Notes: generated by a model from the sequence alone, not told the origin. A stretch of DNA of 64,000 bases from an uncultured Neglectibacter sp. (GCA_937958185.1 CALFFN010000013.1:62001-126000); one strand, 5' to 3'; positions 23,759-32,479 are shown, counted from the first letter of the stretch. Made by a program: numbers and translations.

Positions 23759-26188
23759 ATGCAAAATTTTACAGAAGAAAGCAAGAAAATGGAAACCAGT
23801 ATGGTGCTGCCGATTTTGGCGATCCGCGGACTGGTGTTTTTCCCCGGCATGATGCTGCAATTTGACGTAGCACGGAAAAAGTCGATTCTGGCAGCGTCGG
23901 AGGCTGTGGAAAAAGGCAGGCTGATTTTTCTTGTCACGCAGGTCAACCTGTCGGAAAACGAGCCTACCGGCGATGATCTGTACAAGACAGGCGTTATTGC
24001 CCGTGTCAAGCAGGTGATCCACCGCTCTGAAGAAGGGGTAAAGCTCCATGTGGAGGGGCTTTATCGCGGTGAAATTCTCTCTTTGATTCAGGAAAATCCC
24101 TATCTGCTGGGTGAGATCCGCAAAAGCCCGGTGATGACTTATCGGAAATCCTCCAAATCAGAAGCCCTGATCCGCATTGTCCATGAGAAATTTGACCAGT
24201 ACCTGGGGCTGTTTAAGCGTGTGCCGCCCGATGTGCTGCTGGGCGTTTTACAGGAAAAGGACTGCGGGCGGCTGGCGGATTATCTCGCTTCCAATATTTC
24301 CATAGATTTTGAGCGCAAGCAATACATTTTGGACGAGCTGCGTCCCCTGCGGCGGATACAAAAGCTGATCGATGTTCTCACTGAGGAAATCCAGATCCTG
24401 CAGGTGGAGGAGGAGATCAACCAAAAAGCGCAGGCGCAGATAGACGAGAACCAGCGGGAATACTTTTTGAAGGAGCAGCTGCGCGCCATCAGCAGCGAGC
24501 TGGGAGAGGACGATAACCCCCAGCAGGAAGCTGAAGAGCTGCGGGAAAAGATTCAGGAAATGAAGCTGCCCCAGCTCTGTGAGGAAAAGCTCCTGAAGGA
24601 ATGCGACAAGCTGTGCAGAATGCCCTACGGTTCCCATGAAGCCAGCGTTCTCCGAATGTATGTGGACACCTGTTTAGAGCTGCCGTGGAATATTTCCGGC
24701 AAGGAACGGCTGGATCTGAAGCGTGCCCAGCGCATTCTGGACCGCGACCATTATGGCTTGGAGAAGGTAAAAGAACGGTTTTTGGAGATTTTGGCGGTCA
24801 AGAGCCTGTCCCGGAAAAATTCCGGGCAGATCATCTGCCTGGTGGGTCCTCCCGGCGTGGGCAAAACCTCCATCGCCCGTTCGATCGCCGAAGCCACCGG
24901 GCGGAAATACGTCCGGGTATCCTTGGGCGGCGTCAGCGATGAAGCGGAAATCATGGGGCACCGGCGTACTTACGTGGGCTCCATGCCCGGGCGGATCATC
25001 AATGCCATGAAACAGGCAGGAACCAATAATCCTCTGATTTTGCTGGACGAAATCGACAAGCTGGGGCAGAATTTCAAGGGAGACCCGTCTTCCGCGCTTT
25101 TGGAGGTGCTTGACCCGGAGCAGAATAAGGAATTTTGCGACCACTATATTGATATGCCTTTCGATTTGAGCAACGTTCTGTTCATTACCACCGCCAATGA
25201 CGCGTCCCGTATTCCCGGTCCGCTGTATGACCGCATGGATATCATTGAGCTGGGAAGCTATACGCTGGACGAAAAGCAGAATATCGCTACCCGCCATCTG
25301 GTGAAAAAACAGCTGGAAAAGCACGGCTTGCAGCCAAGCCAGTTGAAATTTACAAAAGCTGCTGTAAAAGAAATCATCGAGGGCTATACCAGAGAAGCCG
25401 GCGTGCGGAATTTGGAGCGCTCGCTGGCGGCAATTTGCCGAAAGGTCGCTAAAATGGCTGTCACCCAGGAGGATTTCCAGCTTTATACGGTCAAGCCTGA
25501 AAACTTAGAGGAATTGCTGGGTCCCCGGAAATTCCTTCGCGACGTACCGCAGGGGGAAGACGTTGTAGGTCTGGTCAATGGGCTGGCGTGGACCAGCGTC
25601 GGCGGGGAATTGCTGCCGATCGAAGTGGCGGTAATGGAGGGCACTGGAAAAATTCAGCTGACAGGCTCTTTGGGAGATGTGATGAAGGAATCCGCCAATG
25701 CCGCTATCACCTGTATCCGCACCAGAGCCAATTCTCTGGGCATTTCCCCAAAGTTCTATGAAAAATGCGATATCCATATTCACGCGCCGGAAGGAGCGGT
25801 TCCCAAGGACGGTCCTTCCGCCGGTATCGCTATGGCAACTGCGATCACCTCTGCGTTGTCTGAAATCCCTGTTCGCCGGGATATTGCCATGACCGGGGAA
25901 ATTACCTTGCAGGGCAGGGTGTTGCCCATTGGCGGGCTGCGGGAAAAAGCCATGGCTGCCTATAAAAATGGCATTAAGACGATTTTGTTCCCTGCGGATA
26001 ATGTGCCGGATCTGGCAGAGGTAGATGAAGTTGTCAAAAAGAATGTTTCCTTTGTGCCTGTAAAGCGCATCGACACTGTGCTGATAACAGCGCTGACCAA
26101 AGCGCCTTGTGCCGATATCCCAGAAGACAGACCCATGCCAGGTGAAACAGGGAAATCCCGTCCCGGTACATCGGAATTTTATCAATAA
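23759..26188 (+). CDS. lon: ATP-dependent protease Lon (LonA type)
   Basis: 809 residues with all three LonA parts. The N-terminal substrate domain is about 1-300. The AAA+ module has Walker A GPPGVGKT and ILLDEIDKL. The C-terminal protease has catalytic Ser in KDGPSAGIA and Lys in GLREKAMAAYKNG. Start ATG 23759 follows TAGGAG. The last ~25 residues are a non-conserved tail. Confidence 0.97.
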   Translation: MQNFTEESKKMETSMVLPILAIRGLVFFPGMMLQFDVARKKSILAASEAVEKGRLIFLVTQVNLSENEPTGDDLYKTGVIARVKQVIHRSEEGVKLHVEGLYRGEILSLIQENPYLLGEIRKSPVMTYRKSSKSEALIRIVHEKFDQYLGLFKRVPPDVLLGVLQEKDCGRLADYLASNISIDFERKQYILDELRPLRRIQKLIDVLTEEIQILQVEEEINQKAQAQIDENQREYFLKEQLRAISSELGEDDNPQQEAEELREKIQEMKLPQLCEEKLLKECDKLCRMPYGSHEASVLRMYVDTCLELPWNISGKERLDLKRAQRILDRDHYGLEKVKERFLEILAVKSLSRKNSGQIICLVGPPGVGKTSIARSIAEATGRKYVRVSLGGVSDEAEIMGHRRTYVGSMPGRIINAMKQAGTNNPLILLDEIDKLGQNFKGDPSSALLEVLDPEQNKEFCDHYIDMPFDLSNVLFITTANDASRIPGPLYDRMDIIELGSYTLDEKQNIATRHLVKKQLEKHGLQPSQLKFTKAAVKEIIEGYTREAGVRNLERSLAAICRKVAKMAVTQEDFQLYTVKPENLEELLGPRKFLRDVPQGEDVVGLVNGLAWTSVGGELLPIEVAVMEGTGKIQLTGSLGDVMKESANAAITCIRTRANSLGISPKFYEKCDIHIHAPEGAVPKDGPSAGIAMATAITSALSEIPVRRDIAMTGEITLQGRVLPIGGLREKAMAAYKNGIKTILFPADNVPDLAEVDEVVKKNVSFVPVKRIDTVLITALTKAPCADIPEDRPMPGETGKSRPGTSEFYQ

Positions 26189-26206
26189 GGAAAAACGGAG
26201 GAGCCC

Positions 26207-26803
26207 GTGAATTTTCAAAAGGCAAGCTTTGAGCTTTCGGCAGGAAAAAAGGAGCAATTGCCCAGCTCTGATTTGCCGGAGATCGTTTTTTCCGGCAGGT
26301 CAAACGTTGGGAAATCTTCCCTGATCAATAAGCTGGTCAACCGTAAGGCGCTGGCAAGAACCAGCTCTACGCCCGGCAAAACCGCCACGATCAATTTCTT
26401 TCAGGTGGATACCTGCCGATTTGTAGACTTGCCCGGTTACGGTTACGCGAAGGTCTCCAAAAGCGAAAAGGAGCGTTGGGCGGACCTGGTGGAGGGGTAT
26501 TTTGCTCAGAACCGCCGGGTGGCTCTGGTGTTCCAGCTTGTGGATATGCGCCGCGAGCCCACGGACGACGATTTTGACATGATAGAATTTTTGTTGGATT
26601 TTGCCGTCCCATTTGTCGTGGTAGGCACCAAATGCGACAAATTGAATAAATCTGAAACTGCTGCCATGCTGGAAAGATACCAAAAGATATTTGGAGAAAA
26701 TGACATTTCTTTTTTCCCTTTTTCTGCGGTTTCCGGGGTAGGCGTGGAAGAACTGAGGGCATTGCTTACCGATGCAGTTGAAAATATTAAGGGTCAGGAA
26801 TAA
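26207..26803 (+). CDS. engB: Ribosome biogenesis GTPase EngB (YsxC/YihA)
   Basis: 198 residues. P-loop GRSNVGKSSLIN, G2 Thr in TSSTPGKT, G3 DLPGYGYA, G4 GTKCDKL. The protein assists 50S assembly. The start is GTG at 26207, with GGAGGAG upstream. Lon-engB adjacency is common in Firmicutes. Confidence 0.96.
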   Translation: MNFQKASFELSAGKKEQLPSSDLPEIVFSGRSNVGKSSLINKLVNRKALARTSSTPGKTATINFFQVDTCRFVDLPGYGYAKVSKSEKERWADLVEGYFAQNRRVALVFQLVDMRREPTDDDFDMIEFLLDFAVPFVVVGTKCDKLNKSETAAMLERYQKIFGENDISFFPFSAVSGVGVEELRALLTDAVENIKGQE

Positions 26804-26818
26804 GGAAGGGGAAGTATT

Positions 26819-28114
26819 GTGATTTCACCATGTCTTTCTGTCAATGAAAAGGGTCATCTATCTATCAGCGGCTGTGATACTGTAGAGCTGGCAGAGCGCT
26901 ACGGTACGCCCCTTTATGTGATGAGCGAGGACGGGGTCCGCAGCGTGTGCCGGCGGTACCGTTCCTCTTTTGAAACGTATTATCACGGGAACGGAAAACC
27001 GATCTATGCCAGCAAGGCTTTTTGCTGCAAGGAAATATGCCGTATCGTCACTGAAGATGGGCTTGACCTGGAGGTGGTGTCCGGCGGCGAGCTGTACACC
27101 GCACTACAGGCAGGTGTTCCGGCAGGCAATATTCATTTCCAGGGCAACAATAAAACGATTGCCGAACTGGAATTTGCCGTAGAGAACAACGTGGGCGACA
27201 TTGTGGTGGACAACCTTTCCGAGCTGTATAAGCTTCAGAAAATCGCCGCAAAGCACGGCAAAACCGTTCCAATCTCTCTGCGTATCAAGCCCGGTATCGA
27301 TGCTCATACCCACGAATTTATCCGTACCGGGCAAATCGATTCCAAATTCGGCATTGACCTGACCAGCGGGGAAGCGCTGGAAATCGTCAGGCTGGCGTCT
27401 GAGATGAAGGAAGTCTCCCTTCATGGGCTGCACTGCCACATCGGTTCTCAAATCTTTGACAAAGAGCCTTTTGTCCACGCTGCTGAGGTCATGCTGACCT
27501 TCTTTGCAGAGATCAAAGAGAAATTGCAGGTGGAACTGGAATTCCTGAATCTGGGCGGTGGCTTCGGCATTCATTATACGGAACGGGATAACGCCAGCCC
27601 TTACGAGGAATACATGGCGGCGGTTTCTGACATGGTGCATAAGACCTGTGAGAAATTCGGACTTACCACACCGAGAATCTATATTGAGCCAGGTCGATCC
27701 ATTGTGGGAGAGGCAGGGATCACCCTTTACACGGTAGGGAATATCCGGGAGATACCCAATGTGCGCAGCTATGTGTCCATTGATGGCGGTATGTATGAAA
27801 ATCCCCGGTACGCGCTGTACCACTCCGACTATACCTGCTTGATCGCCAACAAAGCGGATCAGCCTGCCGACTACATAGCGACTGTAGCAGGAAAGTGCTG
27901 TGAGAGCGGTGATTTGATCCAGGAGCATACGCCCATACAGCACCCGCAGGAAGGAGACATTCTGGCGGTGCTTTCCACCGGGGCGTACAACTACTCTATG
28001 GCGTCCAATTACAATCGCAATTGCCGCCCTGCCTGCGTGATGGTCTCCCAGGGAAAATCCCGGATCGTGATAAAGGGGGAAACCTTTGAAGACCTGGTGC
28101 GCAATGATATTTGA
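26819..28114 (+). CDS. lysA: Diaminopimelate decarboxylase
   Basis: A PLP enzyme that makes lysine from meso-diaminopimelate, the last lysine step. 431 residues. The PLP Lys is in YASKAFCCKE; HCHIGSQ and GGGFGIHY bind the phosphate; EPGRS is the Gly-Arg substrate site; CESGD is the active-site Cys loop. The start is GTG at 26819, with AAGGGGAAG upstream. Confidence 0.96.
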   Translation: MISPCLSVNEKGHLSISGCDTVELAERYGTPLYVMSEDGVRSVCRRYRSSFETYYHGNGKPIYASKAFCCKEICRIVTEDGLDLEVVSGGELYTALQAGVPAGNIHFQGNNKTIAELEFAVENNVGDIVVDNLSELYKLQKIAAKHGKTVPISLRIKPGIDAHTHEFIRTGQIDSKFGIDLTSGEALEIVRLASEMKEVSLHGLHCHIGSQIFDKEPFVHAAEVMLTFFAEIKEKLQVELEFLNLGGGFGIHYTERDNASPYEEYMAAVSDMVHKTCEKFGLTTPRIYIEPGRSIVGEAGITLYTVGNIREIPNVRSYVSIDGGMYENPRYALYHSDYTCLIANKADQPADYIATVAGKCCESGDLIQEHTPIQHPQEGDILAVLSTGAYNYSMASNYNRNCRPACVMVSQGKSRIVIKGETFEDLVRNDI

Positions 28115-28122
28115 TTCTCTGG

Positions 28123-28181
28123 TTTACTTTTTTGATTTCCTGTGATAAAATGATAAAGCATGAAAATCAGGAAATCTTTTT
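28123..28181 (+). promoter_or_regulatory. Overlapping lysA terminator and yerC promoter
   Basis: GATTTCCTG (28134-28142) and CAGGAAATC (28168-28176), followed by five T, form a terminator-like stem with a 25-nt loop. Inside it lies TTTACT (28123-28128), a 17-bp spacer and TAAAAT (28146-28151), a plausible promoter for the next gene. Transcripts from that promoter lack the left arm and so escape termination. Confidence 0.45.
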
Positions 28182-28199
28182 GGGAGAGGCAGCGATACG

Positions 28200-28505
28200 A
28201 TGAACGATAAACTTCATGATGAAAACATTGATTTTTTGTTTCAGGCAGTTTTGACACTGAAATCAGTGGAGGAATGTTATCGCTTTTTTGATGACCTTTG
28301 CACTATGCCGGAGCTGAAAGCCATGTCCCAGCGGCTGGCAGTTGCCAAAATGCTGAGCAGAAAACAGGTTTACAGCGATATTGTGGCAGAAACAGGTGCG
28401 TCTACCGCCACCATCAGCCGTGTAAACCGCAGCCTCAATTATGGCAGCGATGGCTACGAACTGGTATTTGATCGTTTGAATAAAGAGAAGACGCAGGAAA
28501 AGTGA
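28200..28505 (+). CDS. YerC/YecD-type TrpR-like transcription regulator
   Basis: A 101-residue all-helical protein of the TrpR/YerC-YecD family. ELKAMSQRLAVAKMLSRKQVYSDI forms the first helices; VAETGASTATISRVNRSLNYGSDGY is the helix-turn-helix. Targets are unknown. It ends 1 bp before the methyltransferase start, so the two are coupled. Quoted here in short pieces: RLAVAKML, ASTATISRVNRSLN. Confidence 0.88.
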   Translation: MNDKLHDENIDFLFQAVLTLKSVEECYRFFDDLCTMPELKAMSQRLAVAKMLSRKQVYSDIVAETGASTATISRVNRSLNYGSDGYELVFDRLNKEKTQEK

Positions 28506-28506
28506 C

Positions 28507-29286
28507 ATGGAAGCATATTCTGTTTTTGCCCAGTATTACGATGCCTTGACCGGGAACGTGGGCTATGCCGGGCAGGCCGACTATTTTTTGGAGCTGATGA
28601 AGCGCCTGGAGCACGAACCCGGTTTGACACTGGATTTGGCGTGTGGGACAGGCTCTTTAACCCTGGAGCTGTTTCGGCGGGGCATAGATGTGTACGGCGT
28701 GGACGCTTCCGTGGAGATGCTGTCGGAAGCCAGGGCAAAGTGTGCCGACGCCGGGGCAGATATTCTATTTTTGCGGCAAAAAATGCAGCAGCTCGATTTA
28801 TACGGCACTGTGGACACGGTGCTTTGTACGTTGGATAGCCTGAACCATCTGCACAATGAAAAGGAAGTGCAGAAGACCTTTGACCGGGTGTCTCTGTTTA
28901 TGAATCCCGGCGGCTGGTTCCTGTTTGACATGAATACGCCCTTCAAACACAAACAGGTGTTGGGTGACAATGTGTTCGTCTATGATACCGACGAAGTTTA
29001 TTGCGTATGGCAAAACAGGTATTCCGCATCAGAATGTAAAGTCGATATTCAACTGGATTTCTTTCAACAGGAAGAAGGAGCATATTTTCGCAGCTCAGAG
29101 CATTTTTCCGAACGGGCATATCCTATGGAAAAAGTGCTCGCTATGCTGGAGCAGAGCGGTTTTGGAAATTGCAAAGCTTATGGGGAACTGACCTTTGATC
29201 CGCCCAATGAAACAGACCAGCGTATTGTCTATGCGGCTCAGAAAATTCACCGACAAAAGGGACAGAAAAAATTATGGACAGGATAA
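28507..29286 (+). CDS. Class I SAM-dependent methyltransferase
   Basis: 259 residues. SAM-binding motif I is LDLACGTGSL, followed by the acidic end of strand 2 (VYGVDASVEML) and LCTLDSLNHL. It resembles the YqeM-like small-molecule methyltransferases of Clostridia (start AYSVFAQYYDALTGNVGY). The substrate cannot be read from sequence. It overlaps hslO by 13 bp. Confidence 0.85.
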   Translation: MEAYSVFAQYYDALTGNVGYAGQADYFLELMKRLEHEPGLTLDLACGTGSLTLELFRRGIDVYGVDASVEMLSEARAKCADAGADILFLRQKMQQLDLYGTVDTVLCTLDSLNHLHNEKEVQKTFDRVSLFMNPGGWFLFDMNTPFKHKQVLGDNVFVYDTDEVYCVWQNRYSASECKVDIQLDFFQQEEGAYFRSSEHFSERAYPMEKVLAMLEQSGFGNCKAYGELTFDPPNETDQRIVYAAQKIHRQKGQKKLWTG

Positions 29287-30170
29287 TTCGCACCATTACT
29301 TCGGACGGCAGCCTGATGGCAGCCGCTATTGATTCTTCCACCATTGTATCTACCGCCCAGCAGCTTCACGGGCTGTCAAAGACTGCCTGTGCCGCCTTGG
29401 GTCGCTTATTGACAGGCGCGTCTTTGATGGGCGCTATGCTGAAAAGCGATAAGGCTTCTCTGACATTGAAGGTCAACGGCGGCGGTCCTTTGGGAAATCT
29501 GGTTGCCATTTCCGATTCCCGGGGCAATGTCCGCGGTTATGTGGATTCTCCCGAAGTGGAGCTGCCCCTGAAGCCCAATGGGAAAATCGACGTTGGCGGC
29601 GGCGTTGGCACAGATGGACGCCTGGCTGTCATGCGCGATTTTGGAGAACGCGACCCCTACATCGGGCAGATCGAACTGGTCAGCGGGGAAATCGCGGAGG
29701 ATTTGACTCAGTATTATGCGCAGAGCGAGCAGATCCCCACCGTGTGCGCTTTAGGCGTGCTGGTAAATAAGGATTCGGGAAAGGCTATGCTGTCCGGCGG
29801 GCTGTTGGTCCAAGTGCTGCCGGGCGCGGAAGAGTCTGCGATTTCCAGGCTGGAAGAAAACGTTGGGAAGCTGGATTCCGTCACTACTATGCTGGCAAAG
29901 GGGATCAGCCTGGAGGATATGTGCAAGCTGGTGCTTGACGGCTTTTCTATGGAGATTTTGGACGAATTTCAGGTCCATTACGCCTGCCCCTGCAATAAAG
30001 AACGGTTCTCCAATGCTTTATTGACCCTGGGGGAGAAAGAAATCCTCTCTCTGCCATCGAATGAAGAGGGGAAAGTGGAAACAGTATGCCAATACTGCGG
30101 GAGGAAATACTATTTTTCCAGAAACGAGCTGGAAGCGCTGGCAAAGCGCGCAGGGGAACGAAAAAAGTAG
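29274..30170 (+). CDS. hslO: Redox-regulated chaperone Hsp33
   Basis: 298 residues. Hsp33 is a holdase that becomes active on oxidation when its zinc is lost. The four zinc Cys are visible as CPC and CQYC near the C terminus. Core motifs include GPLGNLVAISDSRGNVRGYV and DFGERDPYIGQIELVSGEI. The gene lies directly upstream of the tRNA cluster, without a visible terminator. Confidence 0.96.
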   Translation: MDRIIRTITSDGSLMAAAIDSSTIVSTAQQLHGLSKTACAALGRLLTGASLMGAMLKSDKASLTLKVNGGGPLGNLVAISDSRGNVRGYVDSPEVELPLKPNGKIDVGGGVGTDGRLAVMRDFGERDPYIGQIELVSGEIAEDLTQYYAQSEQIPTVCALGVLVNKDSGKAMLSGGLLVQVLPGAEESAISRLEENVGKLDSVTTMLAKGISLEDMCKLVLDGFSMEILDEFQVHYACPCNKERFSNALLTLGEKEILSLPSNEEGKVETVCQYCGRKYYFSRNELEALAKRAGERKK

Positions 30171-30204
30171 TTTCCAATTTTGCCGGAAAATGCGAAAAAA
30201 GAAC

Positions 30205-30233
30205 TTGACAAATGAAATAGAATCCTGTAAAAT
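30205..30233 (+). promoter_or_regulatory. Promoter of tRNA-Val-Asp-Phe operon
   Basis: TTGACA (30205-30210), exactly 17 bp, then TAAAAT (30228-30233). The first tRNA begins 36 bp downstream. Confidence 0.85.
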
Positions 30234-30268
30234 GTAGAAGTCGCTGGAAAGCGTGTTCTGTGGAACAT

Positions 30269-30345
30269 GGGGGCATAGCTCAGCTGGTTAGAGCACCTGC
30301 CTTACAAGCAGGGGGTCATAGGTTCGAGTCCTATTGTCCCCACCA
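30269..30345 (+). tRNA. tRNA-Val(UAC)
   Basis: A full cloverleaf: acceptor GGGGGCA with TGTCCCC (one G-U), anticodon loop CTTACAA (anticodon TAC), T-arm with TTCGAGT, and CCA encoded. Confidence 0.96.
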
Positions 30346-30380
30346 GAGAGATACTTCCTTGTAGGTTCACATAGATACTT

Positions 30381-30457
30381 GGCCCGGTAGTTCAGTTGGT
30401 TAGAACGCTAGCCTGTCACGCTAGAGGTCGACGGTTCGAGCCCGTTCCGGGTCGCCA
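30381..30457 (+). tRNA. tRNA-Asp(GUC)
   Basis: A full cloverleaf: acceptor GGCCCGG with CCGGGTC, anticodon loop CTGTCAC (anticodon GTC), G discriminator and encoded CCA. Confidence 0.96.
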
Positions 30458-30462
30458 TATTT

Positions 30463-30537
<75 letters not shown>

Positions 30538-30538
<1 letters not shown>

Positions 30539-30573
30539 GAAAAAAGACTTGCCGAGCGCAGGTCTTTTTTCTT
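30538..30573 (+). terminator. Terminator after tRNA-Phe
   Basis: A long stem (AGAAAAAAGACTTGC with GCAGGTCTTTTTTCT) around CGAGC, with T-run. It ends the Val-Asp-Phe transcript. Confidence 0.88.
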
Positions 30574-30646
30574 ATCCTATAATCCGGCAGCAGGTAGGAA
30601 TCATGGCGCTTTCGAGAGAAAATTTCCCGGTTTCGCCAATTAGTAG

Positions 30647-30675
30647 TTGACAAATCGCCGGAAACTGCATATAAT
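30647..30675 (+). promoter_or_regulatory. Consensus promoter of tRNA-Gly
   Basis: A perfect TTGACA (30647-30652), 17 bp, and a perfect TATAAT (30670-30675). tRNA-Gly starts 21 bp downstream. It probably also drives the repeat array and tRNA-Cys, as no terminator intervenes. Confidence 0.92.
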
Positions 30676-30695
30676 ATAAAAGCTGTCACGAAAAT

Positions 30696-30771
30696 GCGGA
30701 CGTAGCTCATCTGGTAGAGCGCCACCTTGCCAAGGTGGAGGTAGCGAGTTCGAGCCTCGTCGTCCGCTCCA
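30696..30771 (+). tRNA. tRNA-Gly(GCC)
   Basis: A full cloverleaf: acceptor GCGGACG with CGTCCGC, anticodon loop TTGCCAA (anticodon GCC), T-arm GCGAG/CTCGT, T discriminator and encoded CCA. Its last 18 bases recur twice downstream in the repeat array. Confidence 0.96.
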
Positions 30772-30800
30772 AAGAATCAAAATGGAAATTTTGATTCTTC

Positions 30801-30904
30801 CAAATGACGAGGTTCGAACTCGCGTTATATTAGGAGAAGAATCGCAAAGCGATTCTTTGAACAGATTTTGCTTGCAAAATCTGTTGCCTCGTTCGTCCGC
30901 TCCA
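30801..30904 (+). repeat. Array core unit 1
   Basis: In order: an inverted copy of the tRNA-Gly T-arm (GACGAGGTTCGAACTCGC, 17 of 18 bases match the reverse complement), the perfect hairpin AGAATCGC-AAA-GCGATTCT, the perfect 10-bp hairpin CAGATTTTGC-TT-GCAAAATCTG, and a direct copy of the tRNA-Gly 3' end, including CCA, with one inserted T. The outer ends (GACGAGG and CCTCGTTCGTC) can pair with one bulge, giving a branched, tRNA-like fold. Confidence 0.85.
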
Positions 30905-30944
30905 TAGAATCATAACGAGAAGGTTCATTCTCGTTTGGTTCTTT

Positions 30945-31049
30945 CAAATGACGAGGTTTCGAACTCGCGTTATATTAGGAGAAGAATCGCAAAGCGATTC
31001 TTTGAACAGATTTTGCTTGCAAAATCTGCTGCCTCGATCGTCCGCTCCA
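30945..31049 (+). repeat. Array core unit 2
   Basis: The same modules as unit 1. It differs from it by one inserted T in the inverted T-arm and two substitutions near the 3' end; both inner hairpins are identical. It ends in GTCCGCTCCA like the tRNA-Gly gene. Confidence 0.85.
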
Positions 31050-31137
31050 AAGAATCAAATGGTGTTCCTTTCTATTTGGTTCTTTCAAATCCGTAGAATC
31101 AAGAGGAATCTTTCATTCTTGTTTGGTTCTTCTAAAC

Positions 31138-31212
31138 GGTGACATAGCCAAGTGGTAAGGCATGGGTCTGCAAAACCCTGATTCCCCGGTTCAAATCCGG
31201 GTGTCACCTCCA
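31138..31212 (+). tRNA. tRNA-Cys(GCA)
   Basis: A full cloverleaf: acceptor GGTGACA with TGTCACC, anticodon loop CTGCAAA (anticodon GCA), T discriminator and encoded CCA. Confidence 0.95.
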
Positions 31213-31214
31213 TA

Positions 31215-31249
31215 CCTGCAGTGAGCATATTGCAAACTGCAGGTTTTTT
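31215..31249 (+). terminator. Terminator after tRNA-Cys
   Basis: A perfect 8-bp stem (CCTGCAGT with ACTGCAGG), a 13-nt loop and six T. Confidence 0.9.
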
Positions 31250-31292
31250 CTTTACATTGCTTTTTGGAACGTGATAAAATAGGCTTTTTTGC

Positions 31293-31346
31293 AAAAAAAG
31301 AATCTCCCAGATACTCTAATTGAGCTATCCGGGAGATTCCTTTTTT
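31293..31346. terminator. Bidirectional terminator downstream of the S1-domain gene
   Basis: GAATCTCCC (31300-31308) pairs with GGGAGATTC (31331-31339). An A-run lies on the left and a T-run on the right, so it can stop transcripts from both strands. It ends 5 bp before the stop of the minus-strand gene. Confidence 0.8.
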
Positions 31347-31351
31347 ATGAA

Positions 31352-32293
31352 TTAAGTTTCATTAAACTTTGTCGCCATGTATTTTTCACTTTGAGCCGGA
31401 GAGTAGATAAATTCGTCCATGTGAGTGCCATGAAAATAGTATTCCGGCAGGGCGGGCTTTGTTGGTTCTGCGTCAAAGGTGTCGATAATGATAAGCTTTA
31501 TCTTCATTCTGGGGTACAGAATGTTCTTGATAAACACGCTTGCCTGCTGACCGGGAAAAATATTTTCCCTCACTTCGGCAAGCCCAGCCAGATTTGGGGT
31601 CAGCTCTACAAACACCCCATAGCTTTCAATGCTGCGAATGATACCCGACACCGTTTCGCCGGGACGGAAATTCGCCGCGTTTTCCTCCCAGGTCCCCAAC
31701 AGCTCCTTGTGGGACAAAGTGATGCGGTTGTTTTCCCTGGACCGCACTACCGCCTTGATATCCATGCCCACAGAAAAACGCTCTCTGGGGTGTTCAATGC
31801 GGGAAATGGAAATCGCGTCAATGGGAAGCAGCGAAACGACCCCGCAGCCGATATCCACAAATACGCCGAAGGGCTCTATATGGGTAATGCGTGCGTCTAT
31901 CACATCACCGGGAATCAAGCTGCTAATATATTCCTGCTGGCATTTTTCCTGGGCTGCCCGGCGAGATAACAGCGCCGTGACTCTGCCTTCCTCGTCCCGG
32001 ATAAAATCCTGCACCAGAAAACACACAGGACGGTTGACCCGGGAAATGATCGCGATATCCCGCACATTTCCTTCTCGAATGCCAATAGCGCCTTCTTCTC
32101 GGGGAATAATACCCTTCATAAACTTGAAGTCCACAATGAGATTGTGGTCGCTGTCGCACATGATGGCACGCGCTTCCAGTATTTTCTGTTCCCGCATGGC
32201 TTCCGACAGGGCGGTGGGGGACTGCAGAGCAGCTTTATTTTCAAACGTATCTAATAAATGACCTTCCGGGTAAAAATTCATCTGATTGACCAT
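31352..32293 (-). CDS. S1 RNA-binding domain protein (30S S1-like)
   Basis: A 313-residue protein with three S1-like beta-barrels, at about residues 35-110, 125-197 and 210-275. The middle one is clearest (GDVIDARITHIEPFGVFVDI), the third has GETVSGIIRSIESYGVFVEL. It is shorter than classical S1 (six repeats) and resembles Clostridia S1-type proteins that bind mRNA. Two starts are possible: ATG 32293, whose AAGGA touches the codon, or ATG 32281, with AAGGA 12 bases upstream. The convergent tRNA cluster ends next to it. Confidence 0.85.
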   Translation of the reverse strand: MVNQMNFYPEGHLLDTFENKAALQSPTALSEAMREQKILEARAIMCDSDHNLIVDFKFMKGIIPREEGAIGIREGNVRDIAIISRVNRPVCFLVQDFIRDEEGRVTALLSRRAAQEKCQQEYISSLIPGDVIDARITHIEPFGVFVDIGCGVVSLLPIDAISISRIEHPRERFSVGMDIKAVVRSRENNRITLSHKELLGTWEENAANFRPGETVSGIIRSIESYGVFVELTPNLAGLAEVRENIFPGQQASVFIKNILYPRMKIKLIIIDTFDAEPTKPALPEYYFHGTHMDEFIYSPAQSEKYMATKFNET

Positions 32294-32383
32294 TCCTTTC
32301 TAAGGTGGAAAACGTCCAGCCTGTTTCACTACAAAAGAATATATGAGGAATCAGCACATAAAATGACGGTCAAAAGGCAGGGC

Positions 32384-32412
32384 TTGCAAGTTTCCGAAGT
32401 TTGCGGTAAAAT
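32384..32412 (+). promoter_or_regulatory. Promoter of cyclophilin lipoprotein gene
   Basis: TTGCAA (32384-32389), 17 bp, TAAAAT (32407-32412); the gene starts 68 bp downstream. Confidence 0.7.
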
Positions 32413-32479
32413 AGGCATGTTCCAGAGAAAGATTGTCCGGGCGGAAGATTTCTGCCCCTTTTGAAAGCGAGGCTTTTTC

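Larger units (their letters stand above)
30772..31135 (+). repeat. tRNA-Gly-derived tandem hairpin array
   Basis: About 364 bp between tRNA-Gly and tRNA-Cys holds no gene. It alternates spacer hairpins of the form AGAATCA...TGGTTCT (30772-30799, 30905-30944, 31050-31085 and about 31094-31133) with two nearly identical ~104-bp cores (30801-30904 and 30945-31049). A third core seems deleted at 31086-31092, leaving CAAAT joined to CCG and the next spacer. The first spacer is a perfect 12-bp stem with a GGAA tetraloop. No T-run follows any stem, so the array is likely transcribed in the tRNA-Gly to tRNA-Cys precursor. Confidence 0.85.

Noticed and set aside
30772..31135. CRISPR-like array
   Set aside because: Only two full repeats, no regular unique spacers, no cas genes, and the repeat derives from tRNA-Gly.
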